64,000 nucleotides of DNA, taken from NCBI GenBank assembly GCA_019448385.1, contig JAGTXO010000062.1, forward strand, positions 62,001 through 126,000, read 5' to 3'. Each line of letters opens with the position of its first letter. Position 1 is the stretch's first letter. The notes under the pieces were generated by a model. It was not told the origin of the DNA. It did not search any database and was given only the letters and a program-made list of their open reading frames with translations. Position numbers and translations under genes: made by a program. The DNA comes from Diacronema lutheri (lineage: Eukaryota > Haptophyta > Pavlovophyceae > Pavlovales > Pavlovaceae). Of the stretch, positions 12,208 through 19,469 are shown piece after piece.

Positions 12208-13014
12208 TCAGTCGCACATGCCGCCGCCTGCGACGGCCTTGTAGTACCGGTCGAAGCAGTACGCGGGCTTGCCCGACTGCGCGCCGCGCCTCCGCTCGAT
12301 CTCGGCGGCCTTGTCGTCCGACTGCAGGTTGCTCAGGTACTCCGGGCTGTACTGCACGTCGGGCTCGCCCTCAAAGAGCCTGAACGCGACGACGGAGATG
12401 ACCGCCGCCGCCGCAAGCGCGCCGACCACCGGCTTGAGCTTGGCGAGCACCGGCTTGACCGTGAACTCGTTGAGGTAGAGGTCACGCGCCCGCACCTCCT
12501 CGGGCTTCTTTGCCGCGAAGCCGTCGGCCCAGCTCGACTCCTCGTAGTCGAGCACCTCCTCGGCGAGCCGGTTGCTCACGAATGACCAGCCGCTGTAGAT
12601 ACGCAGCGTGAAGAGCAGCAGCAGGCAGCAGCCGCCCATGTTCGCCGCGAGTGCGATCTGCAGCGCGTCGGTCGGGAAGTCGTACGTGCTCCCCGCGATC
12701 GCGCCGCCGACGGCGGTGAGCAGCGCGTAGACGAGGGCGAGCCGCGGCACCAGCGCGGCGCGTGGCAACACCGCCCAGTTGTAGAAGGGCTCCTCCTGCA
12801 CCTCCTTGAGCTGCACGACCGCCTGTTGCGCGTAGGGCACGCGCCGCTCGAGGAGCGCCGGCACGCTGCGCGCCTCGCGCTCGTCGGGCATGTCGGACAT
12901 GCGCACGGAGGGCGTCGCGCCTACGCGCGCAGGCGCACGCAGCGCGCCCGGCGTGCAGCGCGGCGCGAGCGCCGCGCCGCACGCCGCCGCCATCGCGACG
13001 ACGATCGCGCTCAT
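12208..13014 (-). CDS. CGLD27: DUF1230 (CGLD27/Ycf36-like) plastid membrane protein
   Basis: A 268-aa member of the DUF1230 family, conserved in green lineage, diatoms and cyanobacteria (Ycf36/CGLD27) and linked to plastid function. Visible signatures are VPYAQQAVVQLKEV, corresponding to the family's VP-EQ-P-NEY motif, then EPFYNWAV, two hydrophobic helices around residues 95-155, LRIYSGWSFVSNRL, and the strongly conserved YEESSWADG (about residue 165). A third helix follows at about residues 200-220. The N-terminal 40 residues are hydrophobic then Ala/Arg-rich, consistent with organelle targeting. It starts at the ATG at 13014, divergent from the TPR-DnaJ gene. The molecular role of the family is poorly known. 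Confidence 0.8.
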   Translation of the reverse strand: MSAIVVAMAAACGAALAPRCTPGALRAPARVGATPSVRMSDMPDEREARSVPALLERRVPYAQQAVVQLKEVQEEPFYNWAVLPRAALVPRLALVYALLTAVGGAIAGSTYDFPTDALQIALAANMGGCCLLLLFTLRIYSGWSFVSNRLAEEVLDYEESSWADGFAAKKPEEVRARDLYLNEFTVKPVLAKLKPVVGALAAAAVISVVAFRLFEGEPDVQYSPEYLSNLQSDDKAAEIERRRGAQSGKPAYCFDRYYKAVAGGGMCD

Positions 13015-13326
13015 GCACCGCTGCGCGCCTCTTCGACCAGGATGCACCGCCCGTTTTTGATTTGTGATTGGAATGGACGTGAACGGCCTCCGCATCCGCA
13101 CTGTCCTGATCCGGATGGTGGCGGGGCCCTCCCGAGGCGGTTCTCTGTCGGTGAGATTGGACAACTCGTCTTCTCGGCTCGGGCTCATCGCCGCGGCGAT
13201 CCTGGTTGAGAGCCGGGGCGCGGCCGAGGCGAGCGGCGCGCCGCTGGCGTGGCCAGCCGCCAGACTTGAGGTCTGCGCATGCACGGGCCGGCCGGCAAAG
13301 CGGTAGAAAGTGGAAACCGTCGCACG
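13015..13326. promoter_or_regulatory. Divergent intergenic region between CGLD27 and TPR-DnaJ genes
   Basis: A 312-bp gap, less GC-rich than the flanking genes, with an inverted CCAAT (GATTGG) near 13066. An upstream in-frame ATG at 13279 could lengthen the TPR-DnaJ protein by 16 residues. No other feature is visible. The shared-promoter role is inferred from gene orientation. Confidence 0.35.
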
Positions 13327-15552
13327 ATGGGCGCAACGGCCGCGGAGGACGGGGTGCTCGCGCACAAGGCGACGGGGAACGCGGCGTTGGCGCGCGGCGA
13401 GCACGCGCTGGCGGTGCGTGAGTATTCGCGCGCGCTTGCGCTTGCACCCGCCGACGTCGCCCTCCTCTGCAACCGCTCCGCCGCGCTGCTCGCCGCGGGC
13501 GACGCGCATGACGCGCTGCGCGACGCCGAGGCCGCCGAGCGCGCGGCTCTGCTCGCGGACGGCGCGATCACGCCGCTCAAGCCTCTGTACCGGCAGGCGC
13601 TTGCTCTTGCCGAGCTTGAGCTATGGGACGCGGTTGTCGCCGTCTGCGCGCGCGCGCTCGGCGCGTCGCCAGCACACGCGCAGCTGCTCGCGCTCCTGCG
13701 GCGCGCCGCGGCCGCCGGCGCGGACGTTTCCGGCGAGGCGGTCGCGCAACCGCTCGCGAGCGCGAGCGTGAGGCTGGCAACGGCCGGCGAGGCCGACTCT
13801 GCGCGAGCGCACCACTCGTCGGCCGCCGCCGCCGCCGCCGCGAGCGCGCTCGACGATGGCGGCGCGGAGTCGCTGCCGGCCGATCGCGCGCGCGCCGAGC
13901 CCGCAGGCGACCTCTACGTCGCCGACTGCCGCGCGCGCGGGAACGAGGCGTTTGGCGCGCGCGAGTACGGGCAGGCCATTGCGTGGTACACCCACGGGCT
14001 GCGCGAGTCCGGTAACGACGCCGTCCTGCTGAGCAACCGCGCGGCGGCGCGCCTCGCGCTCGGCCAGCTCCGACCGGCGGCCGCCGACGCGGCGCGCGCC
14101 GCCGCGCTGCAGCCGCGCTACCTGCGCGGCGCGCTACGCGCGGCGGTGTGCCACCTGCGCATTGGCGAATACGACGCCGCACGCGCCTACTGCCTGCAGG
14201 CGCTCGACGCGCAGCCCGCGAGCGACCGCGCGCACGCGCTGCTCGACGAGGTGCGCACGTACGACGCCCGCTCCGCCGAGGTTGCGCTCCTCGCCGACCA
14301 CGCGGCCGAGCTCGCGCGTTTTCATGGAGCGGACGGCGACGCGCGTGGCCGCGCGGGCGCGACGGCGGCAACTGCCGCCACCGCCGCCACCGCCGCCGAC
14401 GCCGCCGCCCCGGCCAGCCCCGCTTCCTCGCCGGCACCCGACGCCGCGCGCCGCGCGTGGATGGACGTGCTCGACCACAGCGCGCTGCTCCTCGCCGGCG
14501 CGCCGCTCGACGCGCAGCTCGTCGCGGCGCGCGCGCGCGCGCTCGGCGCGCTCGGTGACTGGGACGGCGCGGCGCTGCTCGTCACGCGCGCGCGCGAGCG
14601 CGGCGCGCGCTGGGACGCGCCGCTGCAGGCCGAGTGGCTGGCGTGCGCCGCGCGCGACGGGCCGCTCGCCGCGGCGGTCGAGCTCGCGCGCGAGGCGCTC
14701 GTGCCCGAGTCGGACAGCGCGTCGGACAGCGCGTCGGACAGCGCGCACGCGCCGTCCGACGGCGAAGGCGCGCGCACGTCGCCGTCGCCGCCGTTACGGC
14801 CGTTACGGCCGTTACGGCCGCTCGAAGGGGCCGAGCGCGCGAGGGCCGCCGCGAGCGCGCGCCTCGCCCGCCTCGCCGAGCGCGTCCTTGCCGTCGACGC
14901 AGCGAGCCGCGACGCGCGCGCGGCCGAGGTTGGTGCCGTAGATGGTGAGGCACGCGCCGCGGCGCTCAAGGCGCTCGGCGCGGCACTCGACGCGTGCGAG
15001 CGCGGCGGCGCCGTGGAGGCCGGGCTGCGCGCGCGCGAGGCCGCCCTCCACGCCGCCGCGCGAGAGTGGAGAACGGCGGCGGCTGCGTGCTCGGCCGGGT
15101 TGCGCGCGTGCGCGGCGCGCGCCACGTCCGCCACGGGCGAGGGCGCGGTCGCGCGCAAGGCGCTCGTGCTCCGGCGCGCGCTCTGCCACGCGCAGCTCGC
15201 CGACCACGCGGCCGCCGCAGCCGACTACGCCGAGGCGCTCCGCGTCGACCCGGCGCTCACGGCCGCGCGGCGCGGCCTCGCCGCGGCCGAGCGCGCGCTT
15301 CGGCTGCGCGCGACGGCGGGCCTGTACGCTACCCTTGGCGTGCACGTCGGCGCGGGCGATGCGGAGCTGCGCCGAGCGTACCACACGCTCGCGCTGCGCT
15401 GGCACCCGGACAGGCACGCCGCAGCGGGCGAGACGGCGCGAATCGAGGCGGAGGCCCGCTTTAAGGAAGTGAGCGCCGCGTTCGACCTCCTCTCCGACCC
15501 GCAGAGGCGCGCGCGATACGACGTCGACATGCAATTGCGAGACGGTGGCTGA
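13327..15552 (+). CDS. TPR-repeat co-chaperone with C-terminal J-domain (DNAJC7-like)
   Basis: A 741-aa protein with TPR blocks at about residues 8-100 (HKATGNAALARGEHALAVRE...), 197-330 (RGNEAFGAREYGQAIAWY...) and 540-655, then a J-domain near residues 665-735 with the catalytic HPD at about residues 692-694 in ALRWHPDRH. This TPR-TPR-J order is that of DNAJC7/TPR2, an Hsp70/Hsp90 co-chaperone; the J-domain stimulates Hsp70 ATPase. Length exceeds DNAJC7 (about 494 aa) because of Ala-rich linkers, including one with a short ACGGCC-like triplet repeat and an AESDSASDSASDS-type stretch. The ATG at 13327 has a better context (A at -3, G at +4) than the in-frame ATG at 13279. No intron is needed. 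Confidence 0.8.
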   Translation: MGATAAEDGVLAHKATGNAALARGEHALAVREYSRALALAPADVALLCNRSAALLAAGDAHDALRDAEAAERAALLADGAITPLKPLYRQALALAELELWDAVVAVCARALGASPAHAQLLALLRRAAAAGADVSGEAVAQPLASASVRLATAGEADSARAHHSSAAAAAAASALDDGGAESLPADRARAEPAGDLYVADCRARGNEAFGAREYGQAIAWYTHGLRESGNDAVLLSNRAAARLALGQLRPAAADAARAAALQPRYLRGALRAAVCHLRIGEYDAARAYCLQALDAQPASDRAHALLDEVRTYDARSAEVALLADHAAELARFHGADGDARGRAGATAATAATAATAADAAAPASPASSPAPDAARRAWMDVLDHSALLLAGAPLDAQLVAARARALGALGDWDGAALLVTRARERGARWDAPLQAEWLACAARDGPLAAAVELAREALVPESDSASDSASDSAHAPSDGEGARTSPSPPLRPLRPLRPLEGAERARAAASARLARLAERVLAVDAASRDARAAEVGAVDGEARAAALKALGAALDACERGGAVEAGLRAREAALHAAAREWRTAAAACSAGLRACAARATSATGEGAVARKALVLRRALCHAQLADHAAAAADYAEALRVDPALTAARRGLAAAERALRLRATAGLYATLGVHVGAGDAELRRAYHTLALRWHPDRHAAAGETARIEAEARFKEVSAAFDLLSDPQRRARYDVDMQLRDGG

Positions 15553-16027
15553 GGCCTGGGAGTTCAGAAACGTCCACTCGCGCTTGAACCCTGTGAGACT
15601 TCCAGTCGCACTGACGGTCGCACTCACCGCAGGCAGCACGGTGACACACGATGTCACATGAGCTGCAAGTGTGGAAAGTGGCTGGCAAGCGACACTCGTC
15701 GAGCGAAGCGCGGAGAAAGCGGACGAGCCGTGCAAGAAACACGGCGACGGCGTGCACATCAAAAAGTTGCGCTGCGCCCAACGGGCAGCGCATTCGTAGG
15801 GTGTCGTCGGGCAGGCTGCGTGCGCGTCGTGCGGCGGCCGCGCGTCCCGCGCTAGCGCCGCCCGCTTCGAGCAGGACCGCAGCGAGCGCGGCCGGGCGGA
15901 GGGCTGCGTGCGCCGCGCGCGCGCGCGCGCGCGCGCAGAAACGCCTCGAGCCGGCGTGCGCGCAACGGTGCCGCGCGCCGCTCACGCGCTGGGGGCGGCA
16001 CCGCGGTGTTGGCGCCTGGCCGCGCAC
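15461..16027 (-). CDS. Doubtful Cys/His-rich open frame in a convergent gap
   Basis: The 529-bp gap between the TPR-DnaJ stop (15552) and the RRM gene stop (16082) holds a minus frame of 188 codons. It reads TFHTCSSCDIVCHRAACGEC followed by DRQCDWKSH, a cluster of seven Cys and two His that could bind zinc but does not match MYND or RING spacing. Third-position GC is lower than in neighbouring genes and its 3' end overlaps the TPR-DnaJ coding sequence on the other strand. It may be chance. If it is not a gene, the gap holds only moderately GC-rich sequence and a (CG)n run near 15910-15940. Confidence 0.15.
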   Translation of the reverse strand: MRGQAPTPRCRPQRVSGARHRCAHAGSRRFCARARARAAHAALRPAALAAVLLEAGGASAGRAAAARRARSLPDDTLRMRCPLGAAQLFDVHAVAVFLARLVRFLRASLDECRLPATFHTCSSCDIVCHRAACGECDRQCDWKSHRVQARVDVSELPGLSHRLAIACRRRIARASAGRRGGRTRRSLP

Positions 16028-16081
16028 GACATGGCGCGCGCCGCGGCGGGCGGCGGCGCACGGCGTGCCGATCGGCGCGCC

Positions 16082-17248
16082 TCAGTTCTTCGGCGCCTTC
16101 TTGCGTTCCTGCCGATCATCCGACTCGTCGTCCGAGCCGTCGCGCTTCCTCGACGAACGGCGGCGCTCGCGACGATCGCCGCCTTCGTCGTCGTCGTCGT
16201 CGCGTCGCTTGGCCCTTCGGCGTTCGCGGCGACGGCGGTCCTCGGAGTCGTCGGAAAGGTCGTCGCGGCGGCGGCGCGTGCGCTCCTCCTCGTCGTCGTA
16301 CCGGCGCCGCGCGCCGCCGTACTCGCGCTCGCGCGCGCCGCCGACGTCGTCGTACGGTGCCGCGCGCGGGGCCATCTCACGGTGGCCGTAGCCGCCGCCG
16401 CCGTAGCCGCCGCCGCCGTAGCCGCCGCCGCCGTAGCCGCCACCGCCGTAGCCACCATAGCCGCCGCCGCCGTAGCCGCCGCCGCCGCTGTAGCCGCCGC
16501 CGCCACCGTAGCCGCCGCCGCCGCCACCGTAGCCGCCGCCGCCGTAGCCGCCGCCGCCGCCGCCGTTGTAGCCGCCGCCGCCGTAGCCGCCGCCGTAGCC
16601 GCCGCCGCCGCCGCCGTAGCCGCCGCCGCCATAGCCGCCCCGATCGGCGCCGCCGCCGTAGCGCGCGCCACCACCACCGCCGCCACCGCCCATCGGCACG
16701 CCCATCGCGCGCTCCTGCGTGCTGCGCGTGAACTCGACGCGAAGGCGCTGGCTCATGAACTCGTAGCCGTCACGCGCGCGCATGCAATCATCTGCGTCGC
16801 GAGGGTCGCCAAAGGTAAGGAAGCAAAAGGCGGGCGGGCGGGCGAGATTATCCTTGTTGTGCAGGTCAATGTCCGTCGGGCGGAACTGCGAGAAAAGCGT
16901 CTCCATGTCTTCACGCTTGGCATCCATCGGCAGGTTGCCCACGTACAGCCGGTCGCCGCCGCCCGCCATCGACGCGGTCACGCGGTTGAGCCCGAGGTAG
17001 CCGCCGCGCGCGCCGCCCGTGCCCTCCTTGTTCTTCCCGTACTCGACGCGCAGCACCCGCCCCAAAAAGTTGACGTTGTGCAGACGCTTGAGCGCATCTT
17101 CGGCGTCGGCCTCGTTGACATACTCGATGAACGCGAAGCCCGTCTTCAGGTCAATCGAGGCGACCTGCCCCGATTTGCCAAACTCATCCTCGAGATCGCG
17201 CTTCTCCACCTGCTCCGAGATGCCGCTCACGAACAGGTTCTTCGGCAT
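16082..17248 (-). CDS. Two-RRM, Gly-rich SR-type splicing factor / RNA-binding protein
   Basis: A 388-aa RNA-binding protein. RRM1 (residues 3-75) carries NLFVSGI as RNP2 and KTGFAFIEYVN as RNP1; RRM2 (about 103-180) carries RLYVGNLP and PAFCFLTF. A linker of about 110 residues of GGGGYGGGGYGG repeats follows, then a charged RS/RD/RR tail (about 300-388) with DDLSDDSEDRRR. This resembles plant and algal RS-type SR proteins that act in pre-mRNA splicing. The start at 17248 (MPKNLF) is chosen because the sequence upstream is non-coding and reads into the divergent bL31m-like gene. The nuclear splicing role is inferred from family architecture. In this genome such factors must cope with GTGCG donors. 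Confidence 0.85.
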   Translation of the reverse strand: MPKNLFVSGISEQVEKRDLEDEFGKSGQVASIDLKTGFAFIEYVNEADAEDALKRLHNVNFLGRVLRVEYGKNKEGTGGARGGYLGLNRVTASMAGGGDRLYVGNLPMDAKREDMETLFSQFRPTDIDLHNKDNLARPPAFCFLTFGDPRDADDCMRARDGYEFMSQRLRVEFTRSTQERAMGVPMGGGGGGGGARYGGGADRGGYGGGGYGGGGGGYGGGYGGGGYNGGGGGGYGGGGYGGGGGGYGGGGGYSGGGGYGGGGYGGYGGGGYGGGGYGGGGYGGGGYGHREMAPRAAPYDDVGGAREREYGGARRRYDDEEERTRRRRDDLSDDSEDRRRRERRRAKRRDDDDDEGGDRRERRRSSRKRDGSDDESDDRQERKKAPKN

Positions 17249-17404
17249 CGCGAACAGCCGGCGACGGCGGGGCGGCGCAGGGGACTCGGGCTCGCCGCAG
17301 CGATCTCGAGCGCGACGTGTCACGAAAAAGGGGCCGAAAGGCGAAAAAAAAAACCGGCAACCAAGGGCGCCATCGTGGAAAACGGCGCTCGCGGCGTGGG
17401 GCCA

Positions 17405-17689
17405 ATGCCGCGCTGGTGGAGGACCACCCCGACGCTCGAGAACACGGTGCGCATTGTGCTGAGCGACGGCGCGACGTACCGCATGAAGGCGGCATACCCA
17501 TTCAAGTTCGTGACCCAGCAGCTCGACGATCGCAACAACCCGGTGTACGTGTCGAGCTCTCTCGACGACCTCGACGACGAGAATTACCGCAGGCGCATGG
17601 AGGCGGAGGTGCAGCGCAAAGAGCGCGAAAACTCGCTCAAATTTGCGGCCAAGCTCAACAAGAAGCGGCCCGCAACCAAGCAGCAGTAG
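17405..17689 (+). CDS. Mitochondrial ribosomal protein bL31m-like
   Basis: A 94-aa basic protein. Residues around VRIVLSDGATYRM, YPFKF and DDRNNPVYVSSSLDDL align in order with yeast Mrpl36/bL31m (LSDGS...YP...DQRNNPLW-PS-DDL), a large-subunit protein of the mitoribosome. It lacks the zinc-binding Cys of some bacterial L31, as yeast bL31m does. The ATG at 17405 is the only reasonable start; there is no obvious presequence, so an upstream exon is possible. The C-terminal tail (KKRPATKQQ) is repeated downstream of the stop. Identification rests on a short motif string, so confidence is moderate. Confidence 0.55.
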   Translation: MPRWWRTTPTLENTVRIVLSDGATYRMKAAYPFKFVTQQLDDRNNPVYVSSSLDDLDDENYRRRMEAEVQRKERENSLKFAAKLNKKRPATKQQ

Positions 17690-17813
17690 CGTCCCGGGGT
17701 CCGTCCGACGGGCCCGCAGCAAGAAGCGGCCCGCAACCAAGCAGCAGTAGCAAGAAGCGGCCCGGGGTCCGGCCAAGCTCAACAAGAAGCAGCCCGCAAC
17801 CAAGCAGCAGTAG
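17647..17813 (+). repeat. Tandem copies of the bL31m-like gene tail
   Basis: The last 43 bp of the coding sequence, including the TAG stop (17647-17689), recur as a shorter copy at 17719-17750 and a full copy at 17771-17813; each ends in the same AAGCAGCAGTAG. A CCCGGGGTCCG spacer is also repeated (about 17692 and 17761). The array ends 19 bp before the methyltransferase stop on the other strand. Confidence 0.85.
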
Positions 17814-17832
17814 CGAACGGGCGCAGCCTATT

Positions 17833-19392
17833 TTACGTTCGTCTCGTCCACGTGAGAGGGTAGGGTAGCCCCTCGCCCACGCGCCCAACTGACCCACGCG
17901 CGAGCAGCAGCGCCGCATCCGAAGGCTCGGCGAGGAGCGCGCAGAGGACGGCTTTGCCCACCTCGCGCACGACCGGCGGGCACACCGCGTTGCCAATGCA
18001 ATGATAAAAGCGGTGGGCCTGGCCGAAATCGCCAATCACAAACGAGTCGTCAAAGCCCTGCAGCCGGCAGCACTCGCGCTCGGTGAAGAAGCGCGGCGGA
18101 GGCGGCGGGGCCTCGCCGCGGCGCACGGCACCGACGTCACCGTCGCTTCCGTCGCACGCGCCGCCATCGCACCCGCCGCCGCGACCCGCAACGCTCGCGC
18201 CTTGGGCTGGGCCCGAGGCCGCGCGCGCCTCCGTGCCCAGATTGACGAAGCGCGAGTAGATCTGCGGGCTGCGCCGATATGAACTCATCAGCGTGCCGGT
18301 TACGCCGTCGAGCCGGACAAGCCGCCTCGCGAGCGCGTCGGCGGTGCGCTCGCGCGCGCAGATGGCCGCCCACAGGCTCGGCGGTAGCGTGTACGACGCG
18401 TCCACCTCGCCGCTCGGCTGCAGCACCGAGCGCACGAGCGTGCAGCCGCCGCTGCCGGCCGGCGCGGCGCGCACGAGGCGCGGCCACGCAAACGCGCGCG
18501 ACGCCGCGAGCAGGTCGGCGCGCAGCGCGACAAAGTAGAGGCGTTTGCGGCGCTGCGGGAGGAGATCGGCCGAGTCGAGCACGCGCGTGCTCACCACGTA
18601 CCCCGCCTGCTCGAGCGCGCCCAAGATCTCGGCGAGATCCGCGCCGCCATTCGTCTCCGCAACGTTTTCAACGTTCTCGAGCATAATCGCCTTGGGCCGC
18701 CAGCGGCGCGCGACGCGAACGATCTCATAAAAAAGCTGGCCGCGCCGGTCGACGAGGCCGGGCTGCGCGCCGCAGCGCGAGAACGGCTGGCACGGGAAGC
18801 CGGCGGTGAGGACGTCGTGCGCACCGACGTCCTCGGCCTCGACGCCCGTGATGTCGCCCGCGGGCACGTCGCCAAAGTTGGCCTCGTACACGCGGCGCGC
18901 GACCGGGTCGACCTCCGACGCAAAGACGCACTGCCCACCGAGCGGCTCGAGGCCGCAGCGAAAGCCGCCGATGCCCGCGAAGAGCTCGGCGAACGTGAAC
19001 CACGCACCGCGCGGCGCTGGCGTGCGGCGCTCGTGCGCGCGCGCCCGCTGGCGCAGGCCGGAAGCCCATGTCGCGCGGCCGGTGCGCAAAAGGTCAGCAA
19101 TGGCATCGGGCACAACGGCGCCGGCACCCTGGTCGAGCGCGGCCGCGCCCTGCGGGCTCACGTGCACGGCCTTGCGTGAGGCACGCGTGCGCGCCGCGGG
19201 CGCGGCGGCGTCCGCGCCGTCGCGTGCACCGCCATCGTTGGCGACGTCGACAATGCAGCCGGCGCCCTTGCGCCAGCCCGCCGCATCGACGGCTGTGCGC
19301 ACCGCCTGCACGTCGCGCGCCTCGCACACGAGCGCGCCCACCGCGCACCCGTCGAGGAACGTGCGCGCGCGCTTCTCCGGCCGATCCGCCAT
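17833..19392 (-). CDS. DNA (cytosine-5) methyltransferase, compact single-domain type
   Basis: A 519-aa C5-cytosine methyltransferase with its motifs in order: I TFAELFAGIGGFR (about residue 134), IV with the catalytic Cys in GFPCQPFSRCG (about 196), VI MLENVENV (about 236), VIII QRRKRLYFVA (about 280), IX FTERECCRLQGF (about 435) and X CIGNAVCPP (about 460). Target recognition probably lies between VIII and IX. There are no BAH, RFTS, CXXC or chromodomain modules, so it resembles bacterial-type enzymes more than DNMT1 or CMT. The N-terminal 125 residues (FLDGCAVGALVCEARDVQAV...) are not recognised. The ATG at 19392 lies 77 bp from the divergent SLC44 start. Base composition matches the neighbours, so any transfer is old. 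Confidence 0.88.
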   Translation of the reverse strand: MADRPEKRARTFLDGCAVGALVCEARDVQAVRTAVDAAGWRKGAGCIVDVANDGGARDGADAAAPAARTRASRKAVHVSPQGAAALDQGAGAVVPDAIADLLRTGRATWASGLRQRARAHERRTPAPRGAWFTFAELFAGIGGFRCGLEPLGGQCVFASEVDPVARRVYEANFGDVPAGDITGVEAEDVGAHDVLTAGFPCQPFSRCGAQPGLVDRRGQLFYEIVRVARRWRPKAIMLENVENVAETNGGADLAEILGALEQAGYVVSTRVLDSADLLPQRRKRLYFVALRADLLAASRAFAWPRLVRAAPAGSGGCTLVRSVLQPSGEVDASYTLPPSLWAAICARERTADALARRLVRLDGVTGTLMSSYRRSPQIYSRFVNLGTEARAASGPAQGASVAGRGGGCDGGACDGSDGDVGAVRRGEAPPPPPRFFTERECCRLQGFDDSFVIGDFGQAHRFYHCIGNAVCPPVVREVGKAVLCALLAEPSDAALLLARGSVGRVGEGLPYPLTWTRRT

Positions 19393-19469
19393 CCTGCAGG
19401 CCACAAGCTCAGTTTTGACTTTTCCCGCCGACGTGAGCGTCGGCGGCATGACATGCCTCGGTTGCGACG

